Shown here: positions 24,863 to 32,745 of the stretch, piece by piece
How the letters are laid out: each line of letters opens with the position of its first letter
How positions within the stretch are numbered: position 1 is the first letter of the stretch
NCBI RefSeq assembly: GCF_030818795.1
Contig: NZ_JAUTAY010000001.1
Location: forward strand, 186,001 to 250,000
From: Microbacterium sp. SORGH_AS_0862
GTDB taxonomy: Bacteria > Actinomycetota > Actinomycetes > Actinomycetales > Microbacteriaceae
Reading direction: 5' to 3'
Length of the DNA stretch: 64,000 bases
Translations under genes and position numbers: made by a program
The notes under the pieces: generated by a model
Told to the model about the DNA's origin: nothing
The model's input: the letters and a program-made list of their open reading frames with translations, nothing else
Databases searched by the model: none

Positions 24863-27106
24863 TCAGTCCCGGCCCGTGAGAACCTCGGACAGCGCGGGCC
24901 AGGCTGCGGCGCGGACGAAGAGCGGGACCGAGGAGCGCGACGACACGTCCACCGTGACCACTCGACCTCCCGTGGACGACGCGCCGGTGCGGGCCTCGAT
25001 CCATTCGCCCGCGGGAAGGTAGACGTCCCACGCGGACGCGCCCGGCTCGAGCACCGGGGCGACGAGCAGGTCGGGCCCCAGCATCCATTGCAGCGGATGC
25101 TCCCACACCCGCGGATCGGCGGGGTGGTCGAAGTACAGCGGGCGCATGAGCGGCACCGACGTGTCGATCGTGGATGCTGCGGAGGCGGCCAGGTAAGGGA
25201 TCAGGCGCTCGCGCAGCTCCACGAGCCCGCGTACCTCGGCGATCACGTCGACGTCACCCGTGCGCTCGGCGATGTTCCACGGCGTGCGGTCGTTGGACGG
25301 CAGTTTGTGGTGGTTGAACTCCGAGTGGTACTGCATGATCGGCACGAAAACGCTCGCCGCCATCGCCCGCACGTAGAGCTCGGCATCGGGGATCGGACCG
25401 GAGAACCCGGCGATGTCCCACCCCCAGTAGATGATCCCGCACGACGCGGCCGACAGCCCCGCGAGCATCGACCAGCGGAAGGCCTCCCACGTGGAGTTCT
25501 CGTCGCCTGCCCAGAAGGCGCCGTGCGCCGCAGAGCCGGTGAAGCCGGCGCGGCTGAACGTCACGGGCGCTTTGCCCGCCGATTCCAGGAGCCGGCCGTA
25601 AGCCGCAGCGTACGCCACGGGGAAGCGGTTGTTCGATGCGTCGCCCGACGAGCCGTCGAGGTACACGAGGTCCTCACCCCACGCGTGCTCGCCGCCGTCG
25701 GTCTTGAAGCCGTCGATCCCCACCTCTTCGACCAGGTACCGGCGCTTCTCGGTCCACCAGTCGGCGGCACGCTCGTCGGTGAGGTCGGGCATGAGGGAGA
25801 GCGGGAACCACCACCCGCGATTGCGATACGGACGCAACGTCCCATCCGGGGCGCTCTCGCGGATCAGCACGTCCTGCGCGAGCGCGGCGCGCGCGTCGGC
25901 AGCGGCCTGACCGGTCGGATGCGGGCGAAGCTTGAGCAGCGGGATCTGCCACAGGTGCACACGCACGTCGTGCGCGTGCAGCGCGTCGACCATGCCCTTG
26001 GGGTCCGGCCATGCCCCCTCGGCGGGGAAGGTGAAATCGGCCAGGCGCATCGGGCCGCCGTCCTCGCGCACCCGGTATTCGGCGTCGCGGAAGATCGTGA
26101 AGCTCTTCTCGTCGCTCCACGCCTCGATCACCACGTTGCGCACCGGGACGCCGTGCTCGCGGTGCAGCGCCATCTGCCGCTCGACCTCGGCCTGCGTGTT
26201 CCACTCGTTGCCGCTCGCCCAAAGCCCAAATACCCAGTCGGGCAGAGCTCGCGGACGCCCGGTCTCGCCGAGGAACGCATCGAGCACCGCGGCGGGTGTG
26301 CCCGCATACAGCGCGAGCGACAGCACGTCGCGGTCGGTGGCGGCGGCATCCACCTCGGCTTCGACCGTCAGCCGCTCCGGTGACGCTTCACCGATGTCGA
26401 ACCACACGCGACGCGACGTGCGCACGTGGAACCCCCAGCCCTGCCCACCCACGACATGCGCGAACGGCATCGGCAGGTACGTGCGCCGATGGGCGCCCTG
26501 GCTCTTGTACTGCTCGAACACGACCGAGTCCAGGCGCGTGCCGCGGTGGTCGAGCGCGTCGTAGCGCTCACCGAACCCGGTGACGTGCTCGCCGGGCTCG
26601 AGCGGGAGCGCGAAGCGCACCCGGTGAACGCGTACACCGTCGTCGAGCACCTCGACCCCGTCGTGCACCACGACCGCGGACCCCTCGATCGCGAGCGTAC
26701 CCACGGGGGCGGGCCGCCATCCGGCGACGCGCGTCTCGAACCACCGCGTGCGCTGGATGCGGCGGTCCGCCCCGGTGGCGGTGAATCGGTAGCGCAGCCT
26801 GGTGTGCGCAGCCGGGGCGTCGAGCTCCACCTGCCAGCCCCCGGCCGCGCGAGCCGTCCGGGCCTGCGCCGAGGCGAGATGTCCGCCGTCCACGGCCTGG
26901 CCTCGCGACGAGCGCGCGACGCGCGCGAGCGGCAGGGAGCGCGCGTACTCGCCGTCGACGTGCAGCTCGAGGACCACCTCCTCGATGTCGCCGGACGTGC
27001 GCACACCGAGCCGCAGGGTCTCCCCCGCGACCGGCTGCACCGGACTGCGCTGCTCTGTGTCGTCGGAGTACGGATGCCCCGAGCCGGACGGACGGTGGCG
27101 GATCAT
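24863..27106 (-). CDS. Intracellular GH31 alpha-glucosidase (candidate cyclic-tetrasaccharide hydrolase)
   Basis: The 747-residue glycoside hydrolase family 31 protein has no signal peptide. The catalytic nucleophile is the second Asp of DGFKTDGGEHAWG near residue 469, and the acid/base Asp is in FWAGDENSTW near 534. An N-terminal beta domain (residues 1-200) and the C-terminal beta-sandwich ending are typical. It is clearly a paralogue of the secreted enzyme at 32746: FGLWASGNEWNTQAEV, IMQYHSEFNHH and WGWDIAGFSG have near-identical counterparts there. In Listeria a secreted and an intracellular GH31 paralogue form and degrade cycloalternan. By analogy this one would open or degrade the imported cyclic sugar (inference). 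The ATG overlaps the GH15 stop. Confidence 0.88.
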   Translation of the reverse strand: MIRHRPSGSGHPYSDDTEQRSPVQPVAGETLRLGVRTSGDIEEVVLELHVDGEYARSLPLARVARSSRGQAVDGGHLASAQARTARAAGGWQVELDAPAAHTRLRYRFTATGADRRIQRTRWFETRVAGWRPAPVGTLAIEGSAVVVHDGVEVLDDGVRVHRVRFALPLEPGEHVTGFGERYDALDHRGTRLDSVVFEQYKSQGAHRRTYLPMPFAHVVGGQGWGFHVRTSRRVWFDIGEASPERLTVEAEVDAAATDRDVLSLALYAGTPAAVLDAFLGETGRPRALPDWVFGLWASGNEWNTQAEVERQMALHREHGVPVRNVVIEAWSDEKSFTIFRDAEYRVREDGGPMRLADFTFPAEGAWPDPKGMVDALHAHDVRVHLWQIPLLKLRPHPTGQAAADARAALAQDVLIRESAPDGTLRPYRNRGWWFPLSLMPDLTDERAADWWTEKRRYLVEEVGIDGFKTDGGEHAWGEDLVYLDGSSGDASNNRFPVAYAAAYGRLLESAGKAPVTFSRAGFTGSAAHGAFWAGDENSTWEAFRWSMLAGLSAASCGIIYWGWDIAGFSGPIPDAELYVRAMAASVFVPIMQYHSEFNHHKLPSNDRTPWNIAERTGDVDVIAEVRGLVELRERLIPYLAASAASTIDTSVPLMRPLYFDHPADPRVWEHPLQWMLGPDLLVAPVLEPGASAWDVYLPAGEWIEARTGASSTGGRVVTVDVSSRSSVPLFVRAAAWPALSEVLTGRD

Positions 27107-28227
27107 GCCGCGAGCTCCGCACGGTCCAGACCGAGCTCTGCGGCGAGGCGCAGCACCATCGCATGGCTCCACAGCAGCGGCGTCGCGACCGGACCCCACC
27201 GGTCGATCCACTCCTGGCGGTATTCGGGCGCGAGGAGGTGCCCGTCGACCTGCTCGGGCAGCATTCCCGCGCCGTCGGCGGTGCTTGCGGCCCACTCCAG
27301 CAGGCGCCGGGCCTCGGTGCGATCTCCGACCGCCGCGTACGCGAGGCCGAGGAAGCACGACAGCAGAGGCCAGCGGCCGCCGCCGAAGAAGGTGTCGGCG
27401 CGGAAGCGATACACGCCGCCGTCGACCTCGAGCTGATCCGACACCGCGCGCAGTGTGGCCGCCGCGAGCGGCGAGGACGGATCGACGACCCCGAGCGGGG
27501 CGATGAGCGAGCTGAGGCTCGCGTCGACGGCATCCGAACCGATCCACTTGACGAGGTGCCCGTCGACCACGGCGTCTCGTTCGAGGCGCGCGGTCACATC
27601 CTCGGCTCCCGCGCGGGCGCGCTCGGCGCGCTCGCCGGTCACCAGGCCCGCGTCGGCGGCGGCGCGCAGACCGGCCGCGATGCATCCGAGCGTCGAGCCG
27701 TGCACAGCCTCGTCGTGCTCCTCCCACCAGTCGTAGCACGGGCGCTCCCAGGAGCTGAGAAGGTACTCGACCGTGAGCGCGGCCGCATCGGCCCACCGCG
27801 CGGGGTCGATCGCGTGACGCTCGGCGTGCGCAGCGGCGGCCCACAGCCACGTCCCGTAGCCGTCGAGCTGGAAATCCCACCAGTCGTCCGCCCCGAACTC
27901 ACCGTCGAACGTGAAGCGCGCGGGCAGCATGTGCTTGTCCGGAAGCGGCGTACCGGCGTCGGCCGCCTCCACGATGTCGCGGATGCGGTCGGCGTGCAGG
28001 TTCACGACCATCGCGCACCAGTCGTGGAACGCGGATGCGGAAGCCACCTCGCCCGCCGCCGACGCGCCGTCGGCGATGAACGATCCGTCGCGGAACCAGC
28101 AGTACCCGCGGTACGCCGAGAACGACGGTGAGGCGGGATACGCGCCGTTGGGCTCCTGGAGCGATGTGATGACGGCGCGAGAGCGGTCGAGGAGCGCGCC
28201 GAGGTCGACGCGGGGTGTCGTGGTCAT
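27103..28227 (-). CDS. GH15 glucoamylase-like enzyme (candidate isomaltose glucohydrolase)
   Basis: The 374-residue cytoplasmic (alpha/alpha)6-barrel of family GH15 consists of the catalytic barrel alone. YRGYCWFRDGSF is the substrate pocket, the general acid lies in YDWWEEHDEAVHGS near residue 171, and the general base is the Glu of MLPEQVDGH near 325. The length and domain content match the small GH15 isomaltose glucohydrolases described from actinobacteria such as Kribbella, rather than secreted glucoamylases. It would release glucose from isomaltose produced by the neighbouring GH31. It is coupled to the GH31 gene (ATGA) and separated from the binding-protein gene by a strong hairpin. Confidence 0.85.
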   Translation of the reverse strand: MTTTPRVDLGALLDRSRAVITSLQEPNGAYPASPSFSAYRGYCWFRDGSFIADGASAAGEVASASAFHDWCAMVVNLHADRIRDIVEAADAGTPLPDKHMLPARFTFDGEFGADDWWDFQLDGYGTWLWAAAAHAERHAIDPARWADAAALTVEYLLSSWERPCYDWWEEHDEAVHGSTLGCIAAGLRAAADAGLVTGERAERARAGAEDVTARLERDAVVDGHLVKWIGSDAVDASLSSLIAPLGVVDPSSPLAAATLRAVSDQLEVDGGVYRFRADTFFGGGRWPLLSCFLGLAYAAVGDRTEARRLLEWAASTADGAGMLPEQVDGHLLAPEYRQEWIDRWGPVATPLLWSHAMVLRLAAELGLDRAELAA

Positions 28228-28252
28228 GGGTCCGTTCCCTGGAAGTCGCGGT

Positions 28253-28281
28253 GACCGGGGGCGCTCGTCGCGCCCCCGGTC
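28253..28281 (-). repeat. Perfect GC-rich inverted repeat between binding-protein gene and GH15
   Basis: GACCGGGGGCGC and GCGCCCCCGGTC form a perfect 12-base stem with a 5-base loop, in the 66-base gap of the operon. There is no T run. It may stabilise the 3' end of the binding-protein mRNA or partly terminate, keeping the enzymes at lower levels than the binding protein. Confidence 0.7.
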
Positions 28282-28293
28282 AGAGGGCGGGTG

Positions 28294-29538
28294 TCAGCCG
28301 AGCAGCGGCGTGATGCGGCTCTCGGCGTCGGTGAGCGCCTGCTCGACCGTCTTGCGGCCTGCGGCCGCCTCGGTCAGCTCCTCGGTGACGATGTCCTGCA
28401 TCTCCGCCTGGCCGTCGCCGATCGAGGGCGCGAGGGCGACCTCTTCGAGCGAGTCGAACACGGCCTGTCGGTTGGTCGGCGGCGTGATGTCGAGATAGGC
28501 CGACAGGGACGTCTCGTCGGCGATCGGCGGGAGCTCCCATCCGGCCTCCAGGCGCGTGTCGACCGTGGTCTTCGAACTCGTCAGGAACTCGGCGAACTTC
28601 GTCGCCGCTTCCTTGTTCTTCGTGCCGGCCGAGACGGCGACGGCGTTGGAGAACAGCGCGCTCGCGTGCTGCGTGTCGCCGGGCTCGACGGCGATGTCCC
28701 AGCCGATCGACGCGTCGGCGAGTGTGCCGAACATCCAGATGCCGCTGTGCCACATCGCCAGCTTGCCGCCGGCGAACAGGCCGCTGTCGAAGTCGGGGGT
28801 GCCTGCGCCCTGCTCGGCGGTCGGCATCGTCGTTCCGCTCTTGCCGACAAGCCACTCGGCTGCGGCGATCCCCTCGGGGCCGTTGAATCCGAGCTTGCCG
28901 TCGGCGGTCAGGAACTCCCCGCCCGCCTGAGCGACCGCCTTGTAGAACTCGTGGTACGAGATGGGCTGGTAGTCGCCCCACACCCCGGCGGCGGTGTCGG
29001 TGAGCTTCTCCGCCGCGGCCTTCTCATCCGCCCACGTCCAGTCCGACGTCGGGTATTCCAGGCCGGCCGCATCGAAGAGGTCGGTGTTGTAGAACAGCAC
29101 GACGTTGGAGAACGAGCTGGGCAGTGCGTACTGCGTGCCGTCGGTGGCGTACGCGTCGGCGAGCGAGGTCTGGTAGGCGCTCGTGTCGACGCCCTCGAGC
29201 GGCGCGAGGACCCCGCTCTGCTGGTAGGCGGCGTAGTTCGCGAACTCGATGTCGAACACGTCCGACGACGTACCGCCCGCGAGGTCGGTCTGCAGCGCCG
29301 TGAAGTAGTCGGCGTAGGGCAGCGTCGTGACCTCGACAGTGATGTCGGTGTTCTCCGCCTCGAAGGCGTCGACGATCTTCTGCAGGTTGTCCTCGTTGCC
29401 ACCGGACGAGATGAAGTTCGTGTACGTGATGGTCACGGCTCCGCCGTTCGACGGCGTCGTCGAGCCGGAGCATCCGGCCAGGGCGAGGCCGGCGACGGCG
29501 AGGACGCCGATTCCGGCGAGGGGCGCTGTGCGGTTCAT
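28294..29538 (-). CDS. Sugar ABC transporter substrate-binding lipoprotein
   Basis: The 414-residue extracellular binding protein has a lipoprotein signal with lipobox LALAGC (Cys23 anchor) and a family 1 (MalE-like) fold: VTITYTNFISSGGNEDNLQK, DVFDIEFANYAAYQQSGVLA, FYNTDLFDAAGLEYP. It is cotranscribed with two permeases upstream and the GH15/GH31 enzymes downstream. It is expected to capture the oligosaccharide made by the divergent secreted GH31 pair. No ATPase gene is nearby; a shared MsiK-type ATPase elsewhere is likely. Confidence 0.92.
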   Translation of the reverse strand: MNRTAPLAGIGVLAVAGLALAGCSGSTTPSNGGAVTITYTNFISSGGNEDNLQKIVDAFEAENTDITVEVTTLPYADYFTALQTDLAGGTSSDVFDIEFANYAAYQQSGVLAPLEGVDTSAYQTSLADAYATDGTQYALPSSFSNVVLFYNTDLFDAAGLEYPTSDWTWADEKAAAEKLTDTAAGVWGDYQPISYHEFYKAVAQAGGEFLTADGKLGFNGPEGIAAAEWLVGKSGTTMPTAEQGAGTPDFDSGLFAGGKLAMWHSGIWMFGTLADASIGWDIAVEPGDTQHASALFSNAVAVSAGTKNKEAATKFAEFLTSSKTTVDTRLEAGWELPPIADETSLSAYLDITPPTNRQAVFDSLEEVALAPSIGDGQAEMQDIVTEELTEAAAGRKTVEQALTDAESRITPLLG

Positions 29539-29581
29539 GCGATATCTCCTTCGATATGGATGCGGGTGGGAGTGGTGCGGG

Positions 29582-30397
29582 TCACTTGATGCCGCTCGAC
29601 GCGACGCCCTGGATGACGTAGCGCTGGGCGAACAGATAGATGGCGAGCATGGGGAGGATGCTGACGACCGAACCGGCCATCATCACGTCCCATTGGGTGG
29701 TGTATTGGCCCTGGAGTCCGGCGAGCGCGAGCGGAAGGGTCTTCAGCTCAGCCGAGCGCAGGATGATGAGCGGCCACAGGAAGCTGTTCCAGCTGTTCAT
29801 GAACGAGAACACGGCAAGCGTGGCGAGGGTGGGCCCCACGAGCGGCAGGACCACCGTGCCGAAGATGCGGAAGTGCCCCGCGCCGTCCAGCGTCGCGGCC
29901 TCGTCGAGCTCGCGCGGCACGCCGTTCATCGCCTGACGCAGGAGGAAGACGCCGAACGCGCTCGCGACGCCGGGGAGCAGCACGCCGAGGTAGGTGTCGA
30001 CGAGCCCCAGATCGCGCATCTGAACGAACAGCGGCACGATCAGCACTTGGATAGGGATCATCATGGTCGCCAGGTACAGCGCGAACACCACGCCGCGTCC
30101 GCGGAACGGCAAGCGGCTGAACGCATAGGCGGCGAGCGAGCTCGTCACCAGCTGCAGCACGGCCGTGACGACGGCGAGTCCGAGCGAGTTCGCGATGATC
30201 CGGGCGAACGGCAGCTCGGCGAACAGCGTCTGGTACGCCGAGAACGACGGCTCGTCGGGGATGAGCTTCGGGGTCGCATCCAGTCCCGCTCCCGGCGAGA
30301 GCGACGTGGACAGCGTCCACAGGAACGGGAAGAACATCACGAGGGCGCCGAGGATCAGCACCGCGGTGAGCAGACCGCGTTTGGTTCTCTCACGCAT
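29582..30397 (-). CDS. Carbohydrate ABC transporter permease (MalG type)
   Basis: The 271-residue membrane protein has six helices. The cytoplasmic EAA loop reads ELDEAATLDGAGHFRIFGTV followed by VLPLVGP, the contact site for the ATPase. The end VIQGVASSGIK, matching the family ending QGLTAGAVKG, is typical of MalG-like subunits. The ATG overlaps the end of the upstream permease gene by eight bases. Confidence 0.93.
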   Translation of the reverse strand: MRERTKRGLLTAVLILGALVMFFPFLWTLSTSLSPGAGLDATPKLIPDEPSFSAYQTLFAELPFARIIANSLGLAVVTAVLQLVTSSLAAYAFSRLPFRGRGVVFALYLATMMIPIQVLIVPLFVQMRDLGLVDTYLGVLLPGVASAFGVFLLRQAMNGVPRELDEAATLDGAGHFRIFGTVVLPLVGPTLATLAVFSFMNSWNSFLWPLIILRSAELKTLPLALAGLQGQYTTQWDVMMAGSVVSILPMLAIYLFAQRYVIQGVASSGIK

Positions 30398-31337
30398 AGG
30401 TCACCCACCTCTTCTGCCCGACGATCTGCACGACGGTGACGCCGAGCACGAGGATGAACAGCATCCACGACAGCGCGGATGCTTCGCCCGCGGCCCCGTA
30501 GCGGAAGGTCAGGTCGTAGATCTGCTGCACGACGACGGTGCTGGATCCTGCAGGACCGCCGCCGGTCATCGCGTACACCTGGTCGAACACCTGGAACCCG
30601 TTGATGAGCGAGATCACGACGACGAAGAACGTCGAGGGCGACAGCAGCGGCAGCGTCACGTTGAACAGGCGCCGCCACGGGCCTGCGCCGTCCACCTTGG
30701 CCGCCTCATACATCTCGGTCGGGATGGCCTGGAGACCGGCGAGCAGGATGATCATCACGAAGCCGAGGTCCTTCCACGCCGACGCGAGGATGATCGACGG
30801 CATCGACCACGCCGGATCCGTCCACCACCCGGGGCCGTCGATGCCGAACACCGCGAGCGCGGCGTTGACGATGCCGACCGAGGGGTTGAGCAGCCAGCGC
30901 CATACGAGCGCGACGACGATCCAGCTCGTCACGACGGGGAGGAAGTACACGCCGCGCAGGATGTTCCGACCGCGCAGACGCACGTTGAGTGCCAGCGCGA
31001 GTGCCAGTCCCCCGACGTAGACCAGCGGCAGGTAGCCGACGAGGTAGTAGAGCGTGTTGAAGAACGCGCGCTGTGTGGCCGGATCCTGGGCGAGGTGCAC
31101 GTAGTTGTCGAACCCGACCCACTTCATCGGGGCGAGCAGGTTCCACTCGTGCAGGCTCGTCCACAACGCCCCGAACATCGGATAGATCGTGAACATCGCG
31201 AGTGGGACGGCGCTGGGCAGCAGGAACGCGAGGACGACGAGTGCGTAGCGCACGCGCCCCCGGCGGCGGCGCACGGGCGGAGTCTCGACCGCCTCGCGCC
31301 CCTCCTCGACGGGGAGCGGCCGGAAGGTCGGGGTCAT
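30390..31337 (-). CDS. Carbohydrate ABC transporter permease (MalF/UgpA type)
   Basis: The 315-residue membrane protein has a cytoplasmic N-terminal tail rich in Arg (VRRRRGRVRYALV) and six helices. The EAA loop EMYEAAKVDGAGPWRRLFNV precedes TLPLLSPSTFFVVV. It pairs with the MalG-type permease downstream. Its ATG overlaps the ROK stop (ATGA), so regulator and transporter are one transcript. Confidence 0.93.
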   Translation of the reverse strand: MTPTFRPLPVEEGREAVETPPVRRRRGRVRYALVVLAFLLPSAVPLAMFTIYPMFGALWTSLHEWNLLAPMKWVGFDNYVHLAQDPATQRAFFNTLYYLVGYLPLVYVGGLALALALNVRLRGRNILRGVYFLPVVTSWIVVALVWRWLLNPSVGIVNAALAVFGIDGPGWWTDPAWSMPSIILASAWKDLGFVMIILLAGLQAIPTEMYEAAKVDGAGPWRRLFNVTLPLLSPSTFFVVVISLINGFQVFDQVYAMTGGGPAGSSTVVVQQIYDLTFRYGAAGEASALSWMLFILVLGVTVVQIVGQKRWVTYA

Positions 31338-32563
31338 GTCGGCTGACCGCTCTCGCCCGGCTCGGTCGCCCGGGCGACCGCGAGACGCTCTCGAACGAGC
31401 CGGCCCTGCTCACCGGAGCGGCCCTGGTCGTCGAACGGCGTGGAGAGCACGAGAGACGCCGCCCCCTGGGCCCAGCGGTCGTCCTGCCAGGTCTCGACGG
31501 CCACGGGCACGGCACGGTTGCGCGGGATCAGGCCGGCACGGAACGCCGGCTCGAATCCGAACGACCAGTGCCGCCACGACTCCACGCCTTCGCCCAGCAG
31601 GATCACGATCTCGGGGTCGACGACGTTCACCACGCCGGCCAGCACGCGTCCGAGCAGATGCCCGGCGTGGGAGAAGAGCTTCTGAGCCCCGGAGTCGCCC
31701 GCGTCCGCGAGCGAGCGCAGCGCGGCGATGCCGGCATCCGGACCGATGAGCGCCTCGTCGCGCGCGCGACGCACGAGCGCCGCCTGGCCCACGAGGGCTT
31801 CCAGACATCCGTGTCCACCGCACTGGCAGAGCGGGCCGTCTTCCTCGACCGGGACGTGGCCGATCTCCCCGGCTCCCCCGCTGCGCCCGCGCAGCACCCG
31901 ACCGTCGGTGACGAGTCCCGCACCGACGCCGGTGCCGATCGTGAGGACGAGGACGTTCTCGTGCCCGCGCGCCTGGCCGTGCAGCGCCTCGGCGATCGCG
32001 AGCGCGTTGACGTTGTTCTCCACCAGGACCGGCAGATCGAGCTCGCGGCGCAGCGCCTCGCCGAGCGGGACGCGCTGCCATCCGAGCTGCGTGGAGTCCA
32101 CCGTCCCCACGGCCTGCTCGTCGACGTTGCCGGGCACGCCGACGCCGATGCCGAGCAGCGGCGCGCCGTCGCCGCCACCGATGAACGCGCGGAGCTTCTC
32201 GCCCAGGCGCGTGATCGCCGTCCCGGACGCCGCATCGAACGGCTCGGTGGCCGAGCGCACCACGGTGCCGTCGATCCCGACCTCCACGACCGTGATGTGG
32301 TCCGCGACGACCTTCACACCGATCGCGCGTCCCGCGTCCGCCACCAGGCCGAGCAGGCGGGCGGGGCGTCCGCCGCTGGACGGACTGTGGTCGAGTTCGA
32401 CGAGCAATCCGTCGGCGATCAGCTGACGTGTGTGCTGGGTGATGAGCGCGGGCGAGACCCCGAGTTCTCGCGCGAGATCGGCGCGGGAGGTGGGACCGCT
32501 GCCGCCGATGAAGGCGAGCACAGCCGAGCGGGTGACGTCGGCGCGGGCAGAGGATGACGGCAA
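31334..32563 (-). CDS. ROK family transcriptional regulator
   Basis: About 409 residues. The winged helix-turn-helix comes first (SRADLARELGVSPALITQHT), then the ROK sugar-kinase-like fold with ENNVNALAIAEALHG, GTGVGAGLVTDG and the zinc site GHVPVEEDGPLCQCGGHGCL. The TTG at 32563 is chosen because AAAGGGG lies six bases ahead, in exactly the arrangement seen before the divergent ATG at 32746; an ATG at 32611 would require translation through the operator. Such regulators are usually repressors released by an imported sugar or its phosphate. It leads the transporter-enzyme operon. Confidence 0.9.
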   Translation of the reverse strand: MPSSSARADVTRSAVLAFIGGSGPTSRADLARELGVSPALITQHTRQLIADGLLVELDHSPSSGGRPARLLGLVADAGRAIGVKVVADHITVVEVGIDGTVVRSATEPFDAASGTAITRLGEKLRAFIGGGDGAPLLGIGVGVPGNVDEQAVGTVDSTQLGWQRVPLGEALRRELDLPVLVENNVNALAIAEALHGQARGHENVLVLTIGTGVGAGLVTDGRVLRGRSGGAGEIGHVPVEEDGPLCQCGGHGCLEALVGQAALVRRARDEALIGPDAGIAALRSLADAGDSGAQKLFSHAGHLLGRVLAGVVNVVDPEIVILLGEGVESWRHWSFGFEPAFRAGLIPRNRAVPVAVETWQDDRWAQGAASLVLSTPFDDQGRSGEQGRLVRERLAVARATEPGESGQPT

Positions 32564-32575
32564 GAGAACCCCTTT

Positions 32576-32589
32576 GTTCAGGTCTGAAC
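32576..32589. promoter_or_regulatory. ROK operator copy 1, before the rok gene
   Basis: GTTCAGGTCTGAAC is a near-perfect palindrome (TTCAG-GT-CTGAA) just ahead of the rok Shine-Dalgarno. Read on the minus strand, the sequence CCTGAACAAAGGGGTTC follows, identical to that before the divergent GH31 gene. Confidence 0.7.
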
Positions 32590-32680
32590 GAACTCTAGAG
32601 CGGATGTGCATGCGCCGTCAACTCGATTCCTTGCGGCAGCTTCCGCCGACAGTGTTGGCCACGCCGATGCATACATGCTC

Positions 32681-32710
32681 TTGACCTCGGGGGCATAGGT
32701 GGTCCATATT
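32681..32710 (+). promoter_or_regulatory. Candidate promoter of the secreted GH31 genes
   Basis: TTGACC (32681-32686) and CATATT (32705-32710) are separated by 18 bases. The second ROK operator lies 10-20 bases downstream of the -10, where a bound repressor would block initiation. Confidence 0.45.
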
Positions 32711-32720
32711 TTCCACTAAA

Positions 32721-32733
32721 TACAGGCCTGAAC
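32721..32733. promoter_or_regulatory. ROK operator copy 2, before the secreted GH31 gene
   Basis: TACAGGCCTGAAC has the palindromic core CAGGCCTG and runs into AAAGGGGTTC, the same 17-base block as at the rok start but in opposite orientation. The two copies imply shared control of both transcription units. Confidence 0.7.
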
Positions 32734-32745
32734 AAAGGGGTTCCT

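Noticed and set aside
27107..27880. N-terminal 258-residue extension of the intracellular GH31 frame
   Set aside because: It overlaps the well-supported GH15 gene and is arginine-rich nonsense; the ATG at 27106 overlaps the GH15 stop as in other coupled genes.
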